64,000 nt of DNA. Origin: Haloferax sp046557615. Its GTDB lineage: Archaea > Halobacteriota > Halobacteria > Halobacteriales > Haloferacaceae. The stretch covers positions 496,001 to 560,000 of the forward strand of contig NZ_JBKIII010000001.1 in NCBI RefSeq assembly GCF_046557615.1. The letters run 5' to 3'. The notes beneath the pieces are model-generated. The model searched no databases and was not told where the DNA came from. It saw only the letters and a program-made list of their open reading frames with translations. Below are positions 17,924 to 26,348 of the stretch, piece after piece. The first letter of the stretch is position 1. Every line of letters begins with the position of its first letter. A program made the position numbers and the translations under genes.

Positions 17924-18069
17924 GGCCTCAAAACTAAAATTGTGAGTAAGTCGTGTTTTGGCACGCCAAAATTGTTTATCATTTCAATAACGAACTTGTC
18001 GTGAACCAACCAGTGGCGAATCGTAATACTATACCCACCCGAGGTGGGAACTACGACGGTGATACTCCC

Positions 18070-18495
18070 GTGAATTACGTTACGTGGGCCGTCGTCGCAC
18101 TCGGGGCATACTCGCTCGTCGCACCACTGATGAAGGTTGCAACAAGCGACCCAGGAAAGATTCCGAGCGACGTCGCCGCATTCATCGCAAACGGTATTCT
18201 CGTCGTCGTCACACTCGGCGTCATCGTCTACTCCGGACAGAGCCTCACGGATTCAGTCGTGAGTTCGAAACTTCCCTACGTCATCGGCGCGGGGATTTGC
18301 CTCGCAATCGGGATTCTCTCGTACTACCGGGCACTGGCACTCGGCCCCGTCTCTATCGTCGCCCCCATCTTCGGCATGTTTCTCGCCGTCTCGTCTGTCG
18401 TCGGCATCGTCGCCCTCGGCGAGCCAGTGACCATCAAGAAAGCCGCCGGAATCGTGTTTGCGGTACTCGCAGTCCTGCTCGTCTCGCTCGACTGA
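18070..18495 (+). CDS. Single-domain EamA/DMT-type transporter
   Basis: 141 residues from GTG 18070, with five helices: one EamA unit rather than the usual two. The last part, YYRALALGPVSIVAPIFGMF and LGEPVTIKKAAGIVFAVLAV, is the EamA signature. Such short members dimerise in the membrane and move small metabolites. In-frame GTG codons at 18001 and 18013 would add about 20 polar residues; a TTTATC box at 17975-17980 sits about 23 bases before 18001, so the longer form is possible. I prefer 18070 because family members start at NYVTWAVVAL. Confidence 0.78.
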   Translation: MNYVTWAVVALGAYSLVAPLMKVATSDPGKIPSDVAAFIANGILVVVTLGVIVYSGQSLTDSVVSSKLPYVIGAGICLAIGILSYYRALALGPVSIVAPIFGMFLAVSSVVGIVALGEPVTIKKAAGIVFAVLAVLLVSLD

Positions 18496-18555
18496 CTTCG
18501 CCTCACTCGACGCCCACGGGCCAACGTCTTTGTTCTCGGCCACGAACGTCCGACT

Positions 18556-19119
18556 ATGGTACTGATGGAATCCGACTCCGAGTTGACCCTCGGAGACCAG
18601 GCTCCGGCGTTCGAACTCCCCGGAACCGACGGTGAGACCTATTCGCTCTCGTCGTTTTCCGACTCGGACGCCCTGCTCGTCGTCTTCACGTGTAACCACT
18701 GCCCGTACGCGAAAGCGAAGTTCGACGAACTGAACACCCTCGCCGAGAGCTACGACGACCTCGCCGTCGTTGGCATCAACCCCAACGACGCCGAATCGTA
18801 TCCCGACGACTCCTTCGAGCGCATGCAGGAACTCGTCGAAGACGGCACGATTCGATACACTGCCTACCTCCACGACGAGTCGCAAGAAGTCGCTCGCACC
18901 TACGGCGCGGTCTGTACGCCCGACCCGTTCCTCTTCGAAAACACGGGCGACGGCTTCGAACTCGTCTTCCACTCGCGCATTGACGACGCGATGAGTCCCG
19001 ACGCCGAGGTGACTGCCCACGAGATGCGCGAGGCTGTCGAAGCAGTACTCGCCGGTGAAGAGATTCCTGTGGACGAAACACCGTCACAGGGTTGCTCGAT
19101 TAAGTGGCGCGAGGAGTAA
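18556..19119 (+). CDS. Thioredoxin-fold redoxin (AhpC/TSA-like)
   Basis: 187 residues. The opening LGDQAPAFELPGTDGETYSL is that of peroxiredoxin-like redoxins, followed by the active site VVFTCNHCPYAKAKFDEL (CxxC). The later AVCTPDPFLFENTG holds the cis-proline position. This is the cytoplasmic redoxin type common in archaea and cyanobacteria. It probably reduces disulfides or peroxides using thioredoxin. A second ATG five codons in (MESDSEL) could be the start; the second one would remove only four residues. Confidence 0.85.
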   Translation: MVLMESDSELTLGDQAPAFELPGTDGETYSLSSFSDSDALLVVFTCNHCPYAKAKFDELNTLAESYDDLAVVGINPNDAESYPDDSFERMQELVEDGTIRYTAYLHDESQEVARTYGAVCTPDPFLFENTGDGFELVFHSRIDDAMSPDAEVTAHEMREAVEAVLAGEEIPVDETPSQGCSIKWREE

Positions 19120-19350
19120 GGGAGCGTCCCAATTTCGGAAAGAACGTTGTCTTCAACTGTTCGAAGACCTCCGAGAATAGCTTATTCAAGCAAGTAATGA
19201 AACTGGAAGTGTTGTCTCTATCGAGAACAGTAGTCGCGGTGGGTTTTCGACGTTCTCGTTGGCCTGTAATCGGCTCTATTGGCGACTCTGTTTGCTGACC
19301 TTCCTTCCAAGCAGAATAAGACATTAGATGATGGCAGACGTACAGTTCCC

Positions 19351-20139
19351 ATGGCTGAGGACCACCACGACTCTGAGCCTGCTGCGAGTGGTCACGGACA
19401 CAACACACCTCGCGGCGACACTGATACGGATAGCCACGCACTCCCGGGAGGAGTTTCCGTCGCCGAGGATGGATTCCAACTTGAGGCGTCCGAGACGCGC
19501 ATCGAACCAGGAAAATCCAGCAAATGGACGTATCAAGTACACGACGAAGAAGGGAACGTGATCACCGAGTTCGAAAAGACACACGACCAACTCGCTCACC
19601 TGATTCTCGTCCGTCGCGACCTCACGCGGTTTCAGCACCTCCACCCGACACTGGCCGACGATGGAACGTGGTCCGCTGAGGTCACCCTTCCAGATCCCGG
19701 TGTTTATCGGGCCTTCATTGACGTACTCGTGGATGGCCAGCCCACGACGCTCGGTGTAGACCTACTGTCGTCGGGCCCCGCTCAGTACGAAGATCGTCCG
19801 AAAACCACGCACGTGGCCGAGGTTGAGGGGTACACTATTGAACTGACTCCGGAACAGTTCCCCACTCGCGAGACAGTCAGTATCGAGTTCGAAGTACGCA
19901 GAAAGGATGGTGTCGCTCACCTCGATGCCTACCTCGGTGCACTCGGTCACCTCGTTGCGCTTCGAGATGGTGATCTCGCGTATCTCCACGTCCACCCCGA
20001 AGATTCGAACTCAGAGGATGGTGTTGTTAGATTCGCCGTCCGGTTCCCTACACCCGGTCGATACCGACTTTTCCTTCAGGCGAAACCAGATGGAGAACTA
20101 ATCACCACGTCTTTTGATGTCGAAGCCGGAGAACACTGA
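19351..20139 (+). CDS. His-rich protein with duplicated YtkA-like/metal-binding motifs
   Basis: 262 residues from ATG 19351. The N-terminal 30 residues are rich in His, Asp and Ser (EDHHDSEP, SGHGHN). Two related beta domains follow, each with a His cluster: LAHLILVRRDLTRFQHLHPT around residue 90 and LGHLVALRDGDLAYLHVHPE around residue 205. This H-x-V...HVHP arrangement is shared by proteins found near copper ATPases and heavy-metal genes, so metal binding is likely but unproven. No clear signal peptide, so it may be cytoplasmic or use an unusual export route. Base composition falls just downstream. Confidence 0.62.
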   Translation: MAEDHHDSEPAASGHGHNTPRGDTDTDSHALPGGVSVAEDGFQLEASETRIEPGKSSKWTYQVHDEEGNVITEFEKTHDQLAHLILVRRDLTRFQHLHPTLADDGTWSAEVTLPDPGVYRAFIDVLVDGQPTTLGVDLLSSGPAQYEDRPKTTHVAEVEGYTIELTPEQFPTRETVSIEFEVRRKDGVAHLDAYLGALGHLVALRDGDLAYLHVHPEDSNSEDGVVRFAVRFPTPGRYRLFLQAKPDGELITTSFDVEAGEH

Positions 20140-20478
20140 CTCCCAGGGGTCGTTTTTTGAGAAAATGCGAGTTCAGAGAGTACGGCGAAAGCGATGTGGA
20201 AGATTCTGCATTCAGGACGGCCTCAACAAACGTTCAGTGGCCAATCTTCCATTGTGACACCGCTTCGAGTTTCATCACCTTCCTCAAGTAGCCTACTCTC
20301 GGAAGTCTCTGATTCAATTACGTTCACCCATAATACTGTCATGAACCCCATGCTGAATATAGAGGAATGAGTTCAGCATGTCCGTTGAAACCCTCCCAGT
20401 ATCCGTCAGAGGTGGTCTGATTATTCACTTCAGAATCATGGTTACTGTTATGCCACTATGATGTTCTCTTTCTAATTG
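20140..20478. other. 339-base AT-rich gap, no gene seen
   Basis: No convincing ORF or RNA. The sequence is clearly more AT-rich than the surroundings. It opens with a T-run (CGTTTTTTGAG) that could end transcription of the His-rich gene. I suspected a decayed insertion element but found no inverted repeats or transposase fragment I could identify. Confidence 0.4.
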
Positions 20479-20988
20479 ATGACCTCCACACGCCGAGACT
20501 TCCTCCGTTTGATTCCTCTTGTTGCTGTAAGTGGAGCTAGTGGGTGTGTTCGACCTGTCTTCAACACCTTCACTCAATCACCCGATGCATGGCAGGTTTC
20601 AACCGTTATCTCCGATTTACCCCTCCTCAGTGACGCATCAACAGAGCCTGGTTCGTTGCAGGGGGTACTCATTCAGAATTCTGCAGATGCACGAGAACAC
20701 CTCCGTAACACGGAAGTGTTCGATCCTGCTGAGAATGGTTACTTTTCACTTGATTACTCTGCGCACGTTGTATCAGTTGTCCACGCTGTTCTACGCGAAG
20801 ACCAAATCTTGACGACGAGAGTTACCGACATCAGCGAAAATTCGTTGCGGATGACAGCCACGATTGAAGAGAAGGAAACAGATTACAGTGACACCCATAT
20901 AGAAACCACATTAATCACGTGGCAGCTGAACGGTCATCCGAAACCGGCAACTCTAGAGCTGGTACTTAGCGATAAGTCGGATTCGTAG
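20479..20988 (+). CDS. Putative Tat lipoprotein, orphan
   Basis: 169 residues from ATG 20479 (a TTG directly before it is also in frame). The N-terminus STRRDFLRLIPLVAVSGASGC has the twin-arginine motif, a hydrophobic segment and a lipobox ending at Cys24, so export by Tat and lipid anchoring are expected. The rest is acidic with alternating strands (HVVSVVHAVLREDQILTTRV) and I recognise no family. Codons are AT-richer than neighbours: between 20701 and 20760 I count 26 G+C of 60. This suggests recent acquisition or relaxed selection. Confidence 0.6.
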   Translation: MTSTRRDFLRLIPLVAVSGASGCVRPVFNTFTQSPDAWQVSTVISDLPLLSDASTEPGSLQGVLIQNSADAREHLRNTEVFDPAENGYFSLDYSAHVVSVVHAVLREDQILTTRVTDISENSLRMTATIEEKETDYSDTHIETTLITWQLNGHPKPATLELVLSDKSDS

Positions 20989-21022
20989 CGGCATTTACTC
21001 CCAATAGCTGAAGGAGAGGAGT

Positions 21023-21190
21023 ATGCCAACTTTCGACTTTCAGATAGACCAGATTCAAAGTTCTGCCGTGCTGATTATGCGCCCTGTATTCAGCACCGAC
21101 TCAGCAAACTACCAGGGACTGGAGATCACAACCGATACAAGACTTCCAGCATCATACTTCCTCGAATTGGCAGTTCTCGGAACCGACTAG
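21023..21190 (+). CDS. Small ORF of 55 codons after the orphan lipoprotein
   Basis: ATG at 21023 and TAG at 21188-21190. It is preceded by a purine-rich stretch (AAGGAGAGGAG, 21011-21021), but this ends only one base before the ATG, closer than a working ribosome binding site usually is. The peptide starts MPTFDFQIDQIQSSAVLIMR and ends LELAVLGTD; no signal or motif seen. It lies 34 bases after the lipoprotein stop in the same low-GC patch, so the two may be co-transcribed. It could also be a chance ORF. Confidence 0.3.
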   Translation: MPTFDFQIDQIQSSAVLIMRPVFSTDSANYQGLEITTDTRLPASYFLELAVLGTD

Positions 21191-21205
21191 CGCCCCATCT
21201 CCACC

Positions 21206-21634
21206 TCAGTTGTCACCCAGCAATGCCTCACGGGCGTTCTCGACCGCCGCTTCTTTCTTCGCTGGGTAGGCTTCGACCTTCGCGCGGAGTGTCAGGCCGC
21301 CGCCGCGGCGAACCTCACCTTTGAATGCGGCTTGTTTGTCGAGTCGGAGGAAGAACTCGGTGTTGTCGGTGACGCGGTCGTCGAGTTCGTCCAGTAGGTC
21401 TTCGAGGTCGGGGAGTTCTCGAACTTTCGAGAGGACGTGTCGAACGTCGTCAGCGCGCTCGACTCGTGCCGAGAAGACGACGATTCGGTCGCCGAGATGT
21501 CCGGTGTTCTCCATCCGGTCGATTTCGAAGTCTTCGGGGAGGAACGTCCGGAGGGCGTCGAGGACTCGCTTCTCGTCTTCGGTCTCGTAACAGAACGTGC
21601 GGAGGTCTATGTAGTGGAATGGGACGCGTGCCAT
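21206..21634 (-). CDS. RNA-binding protein, archaeal exosome-associated type (COG1325-like)
   Basis: 142 residues. The opening VPFHYIDLRTFCYETEDEKR and GHLGDRIVVFSARVERADDV match a small archaeal RNA-binding family often annotated as an exosome subunit-like protein, related in fold to ribosomal protein L5-type domains. The sequence FFLRLDKQAAFKGEVRRGGG also fits. Expected to be cytoplasmic and linked to RNA processing; direct evidence here is only the family pattern. A small SH3-like gene lies upstream on the same strand. Confidence 0.75.
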   Translation of the reverse strand: MARVPFHYIDLRTFCYETEDEKRVLDALRTFLPEDFEIDRMENTGHLGDRIVVFSARVERADDVRHVLSKVRELPDLEDLLDELDDRVTDNTEFFLRLDKQAAFKGEVRRGGGLTLRAKVEAYPAKKEAAVENAREALLGDN

Positions 21635-21667
21635 AATACGGGCTTCGCAGGAAAGAAATAAGGGCGT

Positions 21668-21859
21668 TTACTCTTCGTCTTCGTCGGCGGCTTCGAGTTG
21701 GTCCTGTGGGATGCCGACTTCCTGACCGTCGTCGAAACTGATGGTGTAGGTTGGCTCGCCGAACATGCTCTCGATGACCTGCGTGACCGTCCCGGTCTCG
21801 CCGTCGAATTCGCTGTGCTTGTCGTGGAGGACGACTTTGTCGTCTTTCTCGAAGCTCAT
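21668..21859 (-). CDS. Small SH3-like beta-barrel protein
   Basis: 63 residues. The pattern FEKDDKVVLHDKHSEFDGET, then GTVTQVIESMFGEPTYTISF, is a five-strand SH3/KOW-type barrel as found in small archaeal proteins of unknown role. The tail is acidic (EAADEDEE). It lies 33 bases upstream of the RNA-binding protein gene on the same strand, so the pair could be an operon; a nucleic-acid or ribosome role is inferred only from the fold and neighbour. Confidence 0.72.
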   Translation of the reverse strand: MSFEKDDKVVLHDKHSEFDGETGTVTQVIESMFGEPTYTISFDDGQEVGIPQDQLEAADEDEE

Positions 21860-22031
21860 ACTCCGGTGTTTCGTTCGGGCGGATAAAAGGCCGGTGGTTG
21901 GCTTCGACGCCCCATACGATGACCGTTCTCAGGTGGGCCTCGGCGAGTGTCGAAGCCGATTTGTGTGGGCTGTCCTAATGCAGACCCATGCTGACGGGAG
22001 CGTCTACGAATTACACGTTTGCCCAGTACCG

Positions 22032-22601
22032 ATGGCTGTAGACGACCTGTGGTTCCTCGCCGACGAGGCCGCTCAACGTGCCGAACAGACGTATCACCGA
22101 CTCCAGCAAGGTCACACCGACTTTCTCGAACCGACCAATACCCAACACGTCTCGCGCGAGCGCTTTCGCACGCTCGCCCAGCGTGTGAAAGCGACGGGAA
22201 CACCGTTCGGTGTCCACACCATCGTCCGACGCGACGACGACGAGATTCTCTTGGTTCGCCACGAGGGTGTCGATATGTGGGTCCTCCCCGGCGGCGGTGT
22301 CGATAACGGCGAAGCATTCCCCGAAGCCGCCCGCCGAGAACTCGCCGAAGAAGCGGGTATCGATGCCGAGTACACTGGCCTTGCGATGGCGACGCGCGTC
22401 GAAATCCGTTGTTCGCGCCATCAAACGTGGGGCGTGATGCCGATTTATCAAGCGCGCGCGAACGAGGAGTGTAAACTCTCGATTAACGACCCCGACGAGG
22501 AAATCTCTGCGGCCCGGTGGTTCGACGTGTCGAACGTTCCCACCGACACCCGCGACCGGCGTGAACTCGTGGCGTGGCACGACCACGTTGCGGGCGATTG
22601 A
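22032..22601 (+). CDS. NUDIX hydrolase with N-terminal helical extension
   Basis: 189 residues from ATG 22032. Residues 1-55 form a charged helical region (LADEAAQRAEQTYHRL). The NUDIX box is complete: it starts GGVDNGEAFPEAARRE and ends LAEEAGI, with the Gx5Ex7REUxEEx(G)U pattern intact, so the enzyme should bind Mg2+ and cleave a nucleoside diphosphate linked to another group. The substrate is not evident. The open frame extends upstream over the SH3-like gene's antisense, which is not part of the protein. Confidence 0.88.
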   Translation: MAVDDLWFLADEAAQRAEQTYHRLQQGHTDFLEPTNTQHVSRERFRTLAQRVKATGTPFGVHTIVRRDDDEILLVRHEGVDMWVLPGGGVDNGEAFPEAARRELAEEAGIDAEYTGLAMATRVEIRCSRHQTWGVMPIYQARANEECKLSINDPDEEISAARWFDVSNVPTDTRDRRELVAWHDHVAGD

Positions 22602-22672
22602 CCGTGTACAACCGTGTGAGTTGCGCTCGAATGCCCCGTTGGGTCTAAGTGCTAACCACCCTACGTGAGGAT

Positions 22673-23413
22673 ATGCGACAATCTCGACGTGCGTATCTTG
22701 CTTCTGTTGCAGGCGCGGCCGCACTGGGAACCGCAGGCTGTCTCGGTAGTGGGACCGGTCAAGACGGGACCAACACCGACTCCTCCACGGGCGGCACCGA
22801 CTCCTCCACCAATACGGGAAGCGGAAAGACCGCTATCCCTGGTACCGACTGCGAAGTAGCACCGCGAGACCAGGTGAGTTCGGTCTCGACACCGACGCTC
22901 GGTCCGGAAGACGCGACGGTCACGGTCGATGCGTGGGAGGACTTCGCCTGTCCGCACTGTCAGACGTTTACCCTCGAGGTCTTCCCGCAAATCGAATCCG
23001 AGTACATCTCGGAGGGCATCGTCCAGTTCCGCCAGTTCGACTTCCCGATTCCCGTCAACAAGTGGTGGTCTTACAGCGGTGCCTCGGCGGCCCACCAAGC
23101 ACAGGAAGAAGCGGGAGACGAGACGTACTTCTCCTTTGCACACACACTCTTCGAGAACCAAGACCAGTTCAGCGGAAAGGACGTCGAAGGCTCGCTCTCG
23201 ACGCTCGAATCGCTCGCAAACGACGCTGACCTCGACGGCTGTTCGATTGCGGCGGCGGCCTACAACGACCGGTTCCGCCCGCACGTCGATGCCATGCGCG
23301 AAGAGGCAGTCGACGAAAACGGCTTCCGTGGCACGCCGACCGTCCTCGTGAACGGCGAGCAAGTGACGCCGACGTGGTCGGAAGTCCAGACTGCCATCGA
23401 GAACGCCCGGTAG
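22673..23413 (+). CDS. Exported DsbA-like thiol oxidoreductase, Tat lipoprotein
   Basis: 246 residues from ATG 22673, with GAGG five bases before it. The N-terminus RQSRRAYLASVAGAAALGTAGC has the RR motif and lipobox Cys. A Ser/Thr/Gly-rich linker follows. The DsbA domain contains WEDFACPHCQTFTLEVFPQI (active site CPHC), and the cis-proline region GTPTVLVNGEQV. It should form or transfer disulfides outside the membrane. The next gene is a TlpA-like protein followed by CcdA, together an oxidative/reductive thiol set. Confidence 0.9.
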   Translation: MRQSRRAYLASVAGAAALGTAGCLGSGTGQDGTNTDSSTGGTDSSTNTGSGKTAIPGTDCEVAPRDQVSSVSTPTLGPEDATVTVDAWEDFACPHCQTFTLEVFPQIESEYISEGIVQFRQFDFPIPVNKWWSYSGASAAHQAQEEAGDETYFSFAHTLFENQDQFSGKDVEGSLSTLESLANDADLDGCSIAAAAYNDRFRPHVDAMREEAVDENGFRGTPTVLVNGEQVTPTWSEVQTAIENAR

Positions 23414-23545
23414 CCGATTTTCGACGCCCACACCAACTCACGGGCGTGATTCGCGCACAATACCAGCGGTTCTTTACGGCAGAATTGACTAGCCACTCCT
23501 AATGAGCGGAACGCGACACCAGAAGCCAACGCGAGGTGCTCACGC

Positions 23546-24112
23546 GTGAAGCGCCGCCGCTACCTCGGTGCGCTCGGAGGCGCGGCCAGTCTCACAGTTG
23601 CAGGCTGTTTAGGAGGCAGTTCGGGTGGGTCAACCAGCGATGGCGACGACACAGAAACCGAGCGTTCCGACGATTCTGCATCGAACAACGAGCTTCCACT
23701 CACCGTCCAAACCCTCGACGCACCGGGTTCGACCGCTGGGGAAGTCACGATTCCGAGCGACGGACGACCGACCGTCCTCGACCTCTTTGCGACGTGGTGT
23801 GCGCCGTGTGTCGCTCAGATGGAGTCACTCAACCACCTGCGCGACGAGTTCGGCGACGACGTGGCGTTCGTCTCGGTGACGAACGAGCGACTCGGCGGCG
23901 GCCTCCAAATCGAAGACATCCGCCAGTGGTGGGTCGAAAATAACGGCAATTGGACGCTCGGCCACGACCCAGAAAGCAACCTCATGCGTGCGGTTCGCGC
24001 GGGCGGACTCCCCTTCCTCGTCGTCTTCGACGCATCGGGCGAAATCACGTGGACACACCGTGGGCTGGCGGCCGAAGACACACTCCGAAGTGCTATCGAG
24101 GAGACGCTGTGA
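23546..24112 (+). CDS. TlpA-like thioredoxin, Tat lipoprotein
   Basis: 188 residues from a GTG start. The signal KRRRYLGALGGAASLTVAGC has the RR motif and a lipobox. After an acidic Ser-rich linker the thioredoxin domain shows LDLFATWCAPCVAQMESLNH (active site CAPC) and a cis-Pro in AGGLPFLVVFDASG. TlpA/ResA proteins reduce cytochrome c cysteines or copper-site thiols outside the membrane. It overlaps ccdA by 4 bases (GTGA), so the CcdA protein encoded next is its electron donor. Confidence 0.9.
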   Translation: MKRRRYLGALGGAASLTVAGCLGGSSGGSTSDGDDTETERSDDSASNNELPLTVQTLDAPGSTAGEVTIPSDGRPTVLDLFATWCAPCVAQMESLNHLRDEFGDDVAFVSVTNERLGGGLQIEDIRQWWVENNGNWTLGHDPESNLMRAVRAGGLPFLVVFDASGEITWTHRGLAAEDTLRSAIEETL

Positions 24113-24774
24113 TAGTTGACCCCGCCTTCGCTGGCACGCTCGCGTTCGCCGTCAGCGCGGGCGTTGGAACCTTCTTCGCGCCGTGTGCCTATCCACTGCT
24201 TCCGGGGTACGTCGGCTACTATCTCTCACAGGACGACGCAGACTTGGGCGGTGCCGCAATTCGCGGCGCGGTCGCCTCGCTCGCTGCACTGGTCGTCCTC
24301 GCGGCTATCGGCGGCGCACTCGCCCTCGTCGGTGGGCGCATCGCTCAACATCTCGCGCTCTTCGAACCACTCGTCGGTGGCGCGCTGGTCGTCTTCGGCC
24401 TACTCTTTCTCTCCGGTCGCGCGCCGAGTTTGCACGTCGTTCTCCCCGAGTATCGCGCTTCGATTGCGGGGTTCGGTATCTTCGGCGCAGTCTACGGACT
24501 CGCCGCCGCGGGCTGTGTCGTCCCGATCTTCCTCGGCGTCGTCGCGCAGTCTTTGGCGCTTCCCACCTCGCAGGCGCTCGTCTCGCTCAGTGCATACGCC
24601 CTCACCGCGGCGCTCCCGCTCGGAATGGTGACTATTCTCGCCGCACTCGGCGGCGACCGAGTTCGTGGCTTCTCGAAGCACATCGGCTCCGTACAGACGC
24701 TCGCAGGTGTCGTGATGGTTCTCGCCGGTCTGTGGCAGATTGGACTGGCGCTGTCCTTTTTGGGCTACGTCTGA
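24109..24774 (+). CDS. ccdA: CcdA/DsbD-type transmembrane electron carrier
   Basis: 221 residues from a GTG start overlapping the tlpA-like stop by 4 bases. Six helices. The two redox Cys are in AGVGTFFAPCAYPLLPGYVG (helix 1) and AAAGCVVPIFLGVVAQSLAL (helix 4), as in CcdA. It moves electrons from cytoplasmic thioredoxin to exported thiol proteins. Coupling with the upstream TlpA fixes its likely partner. The longer upstream frame is antisense-like noise and not part of the protein. Confidence 0.9.
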   Translation: MIVDPAFAGTLAFAVSAGVGTFFAPCAYPLLPGYVGYYLSQDDADLGGAAIRGAVASLAALVVLAAIGGALALVGGRIAQHLALFEPLVGGALVVFGLLFLSGRAPSLHVVLPEYRASIAGFGIFGAVYGLAAAGCVVPIFLGVVAQSLALPTSQALVSLSAYALTAALPLGMVTILAALGGDRVRGFSKHIGSVQTLAGVVMVLAGLWQIGLALSFLGYV

Positions 24775-24791
24775 GGTGTGGGCTCTCTAAT

Positions 24792-24923
24792 TCAGAAAAC
24801 TCGGTCGAACAGTCGTCCGAGCAGGTAGACTGCCGGGAACGCCCCGAGAAAGAACACGAGCGCGACGACGAACTGGAGGACGCTCCCCGATTGTTCGGGT
24901 CCGACTTGCGCGAGTATGGCCAT
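24792..24923 (-). CDS. Small single-helix membrane protein (43 residues)
   Basis: Starts at ATG 24923 and stops at 24792. One strongly hydrophobic helix (VLQFVVALVFFLGAFPAVYLL) sits between a polar start (AILAQVGPEQSGS) and a short basic tail (GRLFDRVF). An upstream in-frame extension of 35 arginine-rich residues is unlikely to be coding. It lies 18 bases after ccdA, convergent, and just downstream of the Dyp-like gene. Role unknown. Confidence 0.6.
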   Translation of the reverse strand: MAILAQVGPEQSGSVLQFVVALVFFLGAFPAVYLLGRLFDRVF

Positions 24924-24960
24924 CGATTCGTTGGCAGTACACGAAGCGTGCCTAAATCGC

Positions 24961-26247
24961 TTAGGGCGCTTCGCCCGTCGGCGTCGGAAGCGCACGAAGA
25001 CTGCGCGGCGGGACCAAGAAGTTTCCACGGTGCTTGACGAAGAGATACTCTAAAATTCCGTTGTTCACCCGCTGGCGAATCGTCGGAATGTCAGTGAGGT
25101 CCGAACCGTTCATCGCCTCACGGACGGCCTCGAAGTCCGAGATGCCACGCTGAAGTGACGGGAAGTGGAGACTCGCCACGCCGTCGTCGGCCGATTCGAA
25201 GTGCCGTCGGAGGAGCTTGACGTTCCCTTCCTCGTCGCGGTTGGCGCGAGCGGCCTTCTGGGCGTGGCCGACGTGGCCGAACTCACGGGCGTCGTCGCGG
25301 ATGCGGTCAAACATGGCGTCGATACCGCTGTCGTCGCCGAGGTTGTTGCCGACGCCATCGACGAGTTCTCCCTCGGCGTGGCCGGGCGAAAAGAGCTTCA
25401 TGACGCGATGGTAGTAGTCCTCTTCGTCGTACCAGTCGGCGAGTCGCTGGCGGATGTTGGCGACGTGTTTGGTCGTGCCACCGGCGAACGGGCCATCTGT
25501 GAGCGTCACGTAGTCTTCTGTGGCCTGATTTTTGCTAAATCCGGCTTTGAATCCCATGAACAACGGTGATTCGTCAGGAACGGGGTTGCCGTTGGGAATC
25601 CCGTTGAGGTTCGACTGTTTTTCGGCAGGCAGGCCGACACCGACGAACCCGGTTCGCCGCGAATCGACCGAGAACACCGACGAGAGGTCGATATCGACTT
25701 CGACACCGTTGGCGGATTCGACCTCGCCGAAGAGGGCTTGCTCTGCTTCGAGAACTACCTCTGCGCGGTCGGATGCGAGATGAACGAGTGCGTCCTGTCG
25801 GTCGAGTTCCGGTGTCTCGAACGACGAGAGCGCCCGTGGCTCGGGGAGGTCGAGCGATGACGGGAGTGGTTCGTCGAATCGGGAGAAGTATCGGGGCGAG
25901 TAGGCAATCGACCAGAGCAGACCTTCGTTGCTACGTTGGTACGCCCGGTCGAGGACTCGAAGCGACTCTTCGACTGTTTGACGGTCGCCGTCTGTCGGGG
26001 CACCGTCGCCGTCGAGCGTGAGATAGAGGAGAACCTGATGGCTCGGCAACTCGACGTTGTCGTACTCGTCGCGTCGAGTGAAGTCGTTCCACGCGTGCTG
26101 CCGTTCGGGGAGCGAGTCGTAGTCGGTCGTCCCACCCGGGACGGGAGCGGTAGGTGCCCGGTCGAGACAGGCCGAGAGCGCCGCCGCACCGCCCGCGGCG
26201 ACGGCGGCTTTCATGAACTCCCGTCGAGACGCGGACCCGTCGAACAT
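24961..26247 (-). CDS. Dyp-type peroxidase-like Tat protein
   Basis: 428 residues from ATG 26247. The signal SASRREFMKAAVAAGGAAALSAC has the RR motif and a lipobox-like Cys. The C-terminal third matches the Dyp/EfeB fold: FGHVGHAQKAARANR supplies the likely heme-ligand His, followed by KLLRRHFESADDGVASLHFP and FVKHRGNFLVPPRSL. The usual distal GxxDG motif is not present; at its likely place is MGFKAGFSKNQATEDYV. It may be a heme enzyme with altered chemistry or a heme/iron-handling protein. Neighbours handle copper, iron and thiols. Confidence 0.72.
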   Translation of the reverse strand: MFDGSASRREFMKAAVAAGGAAALSACLDRAPTAPVPGGTTDYDSLPERQHAWNDFTRRDEYDNVELPSHQVLLYLTLDGDGAPTDGDRQTVEESLRVLDRAYQRSNEGLLWSIAYSPRYFSRFDEPLPSSLDLPEPRALSSFETPELDRQDALVHLASDRAEVVLEAEQALFGEVESANGVEVDIDLSSVFSVDSRRTGFVGVGLPAEKQSNLNGIPNGNPVPDESPLFMGFKAGFSKNQATEDYVTLTDGPFAGGTTKHVANIRQRLADWYDEEDYYHRVMKLFSPGHAEGELVDGVGNNLGDDSGIDAMFDRIRDDAREFGHVGHAQKAARANRDEEGNVKLLRRHFESADDGVASLHFPSLQRGISDFEAVREAMNGSDLTDIPTIRQRVNNGILEYLFVKHRGNFLVPPRSLRALPTPTGEAP

Positions 26248-26348
26248 ACCCACGCTAGGAACTTCGTGAGCAAGTGGGTTCTGGTGTGGCCTTCGAGTTC
26301 GAGATGCACACCAAACGGCATTTGAGCACGGAGTGGCTAGGAGACCCA

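Noticed and set aside
20160..20300. Possible insertion-sequence remnant in the AT-rich gap
   Set aside because: No terminal inverted repeats, target duplication or transposase fragment could be identified by eye.
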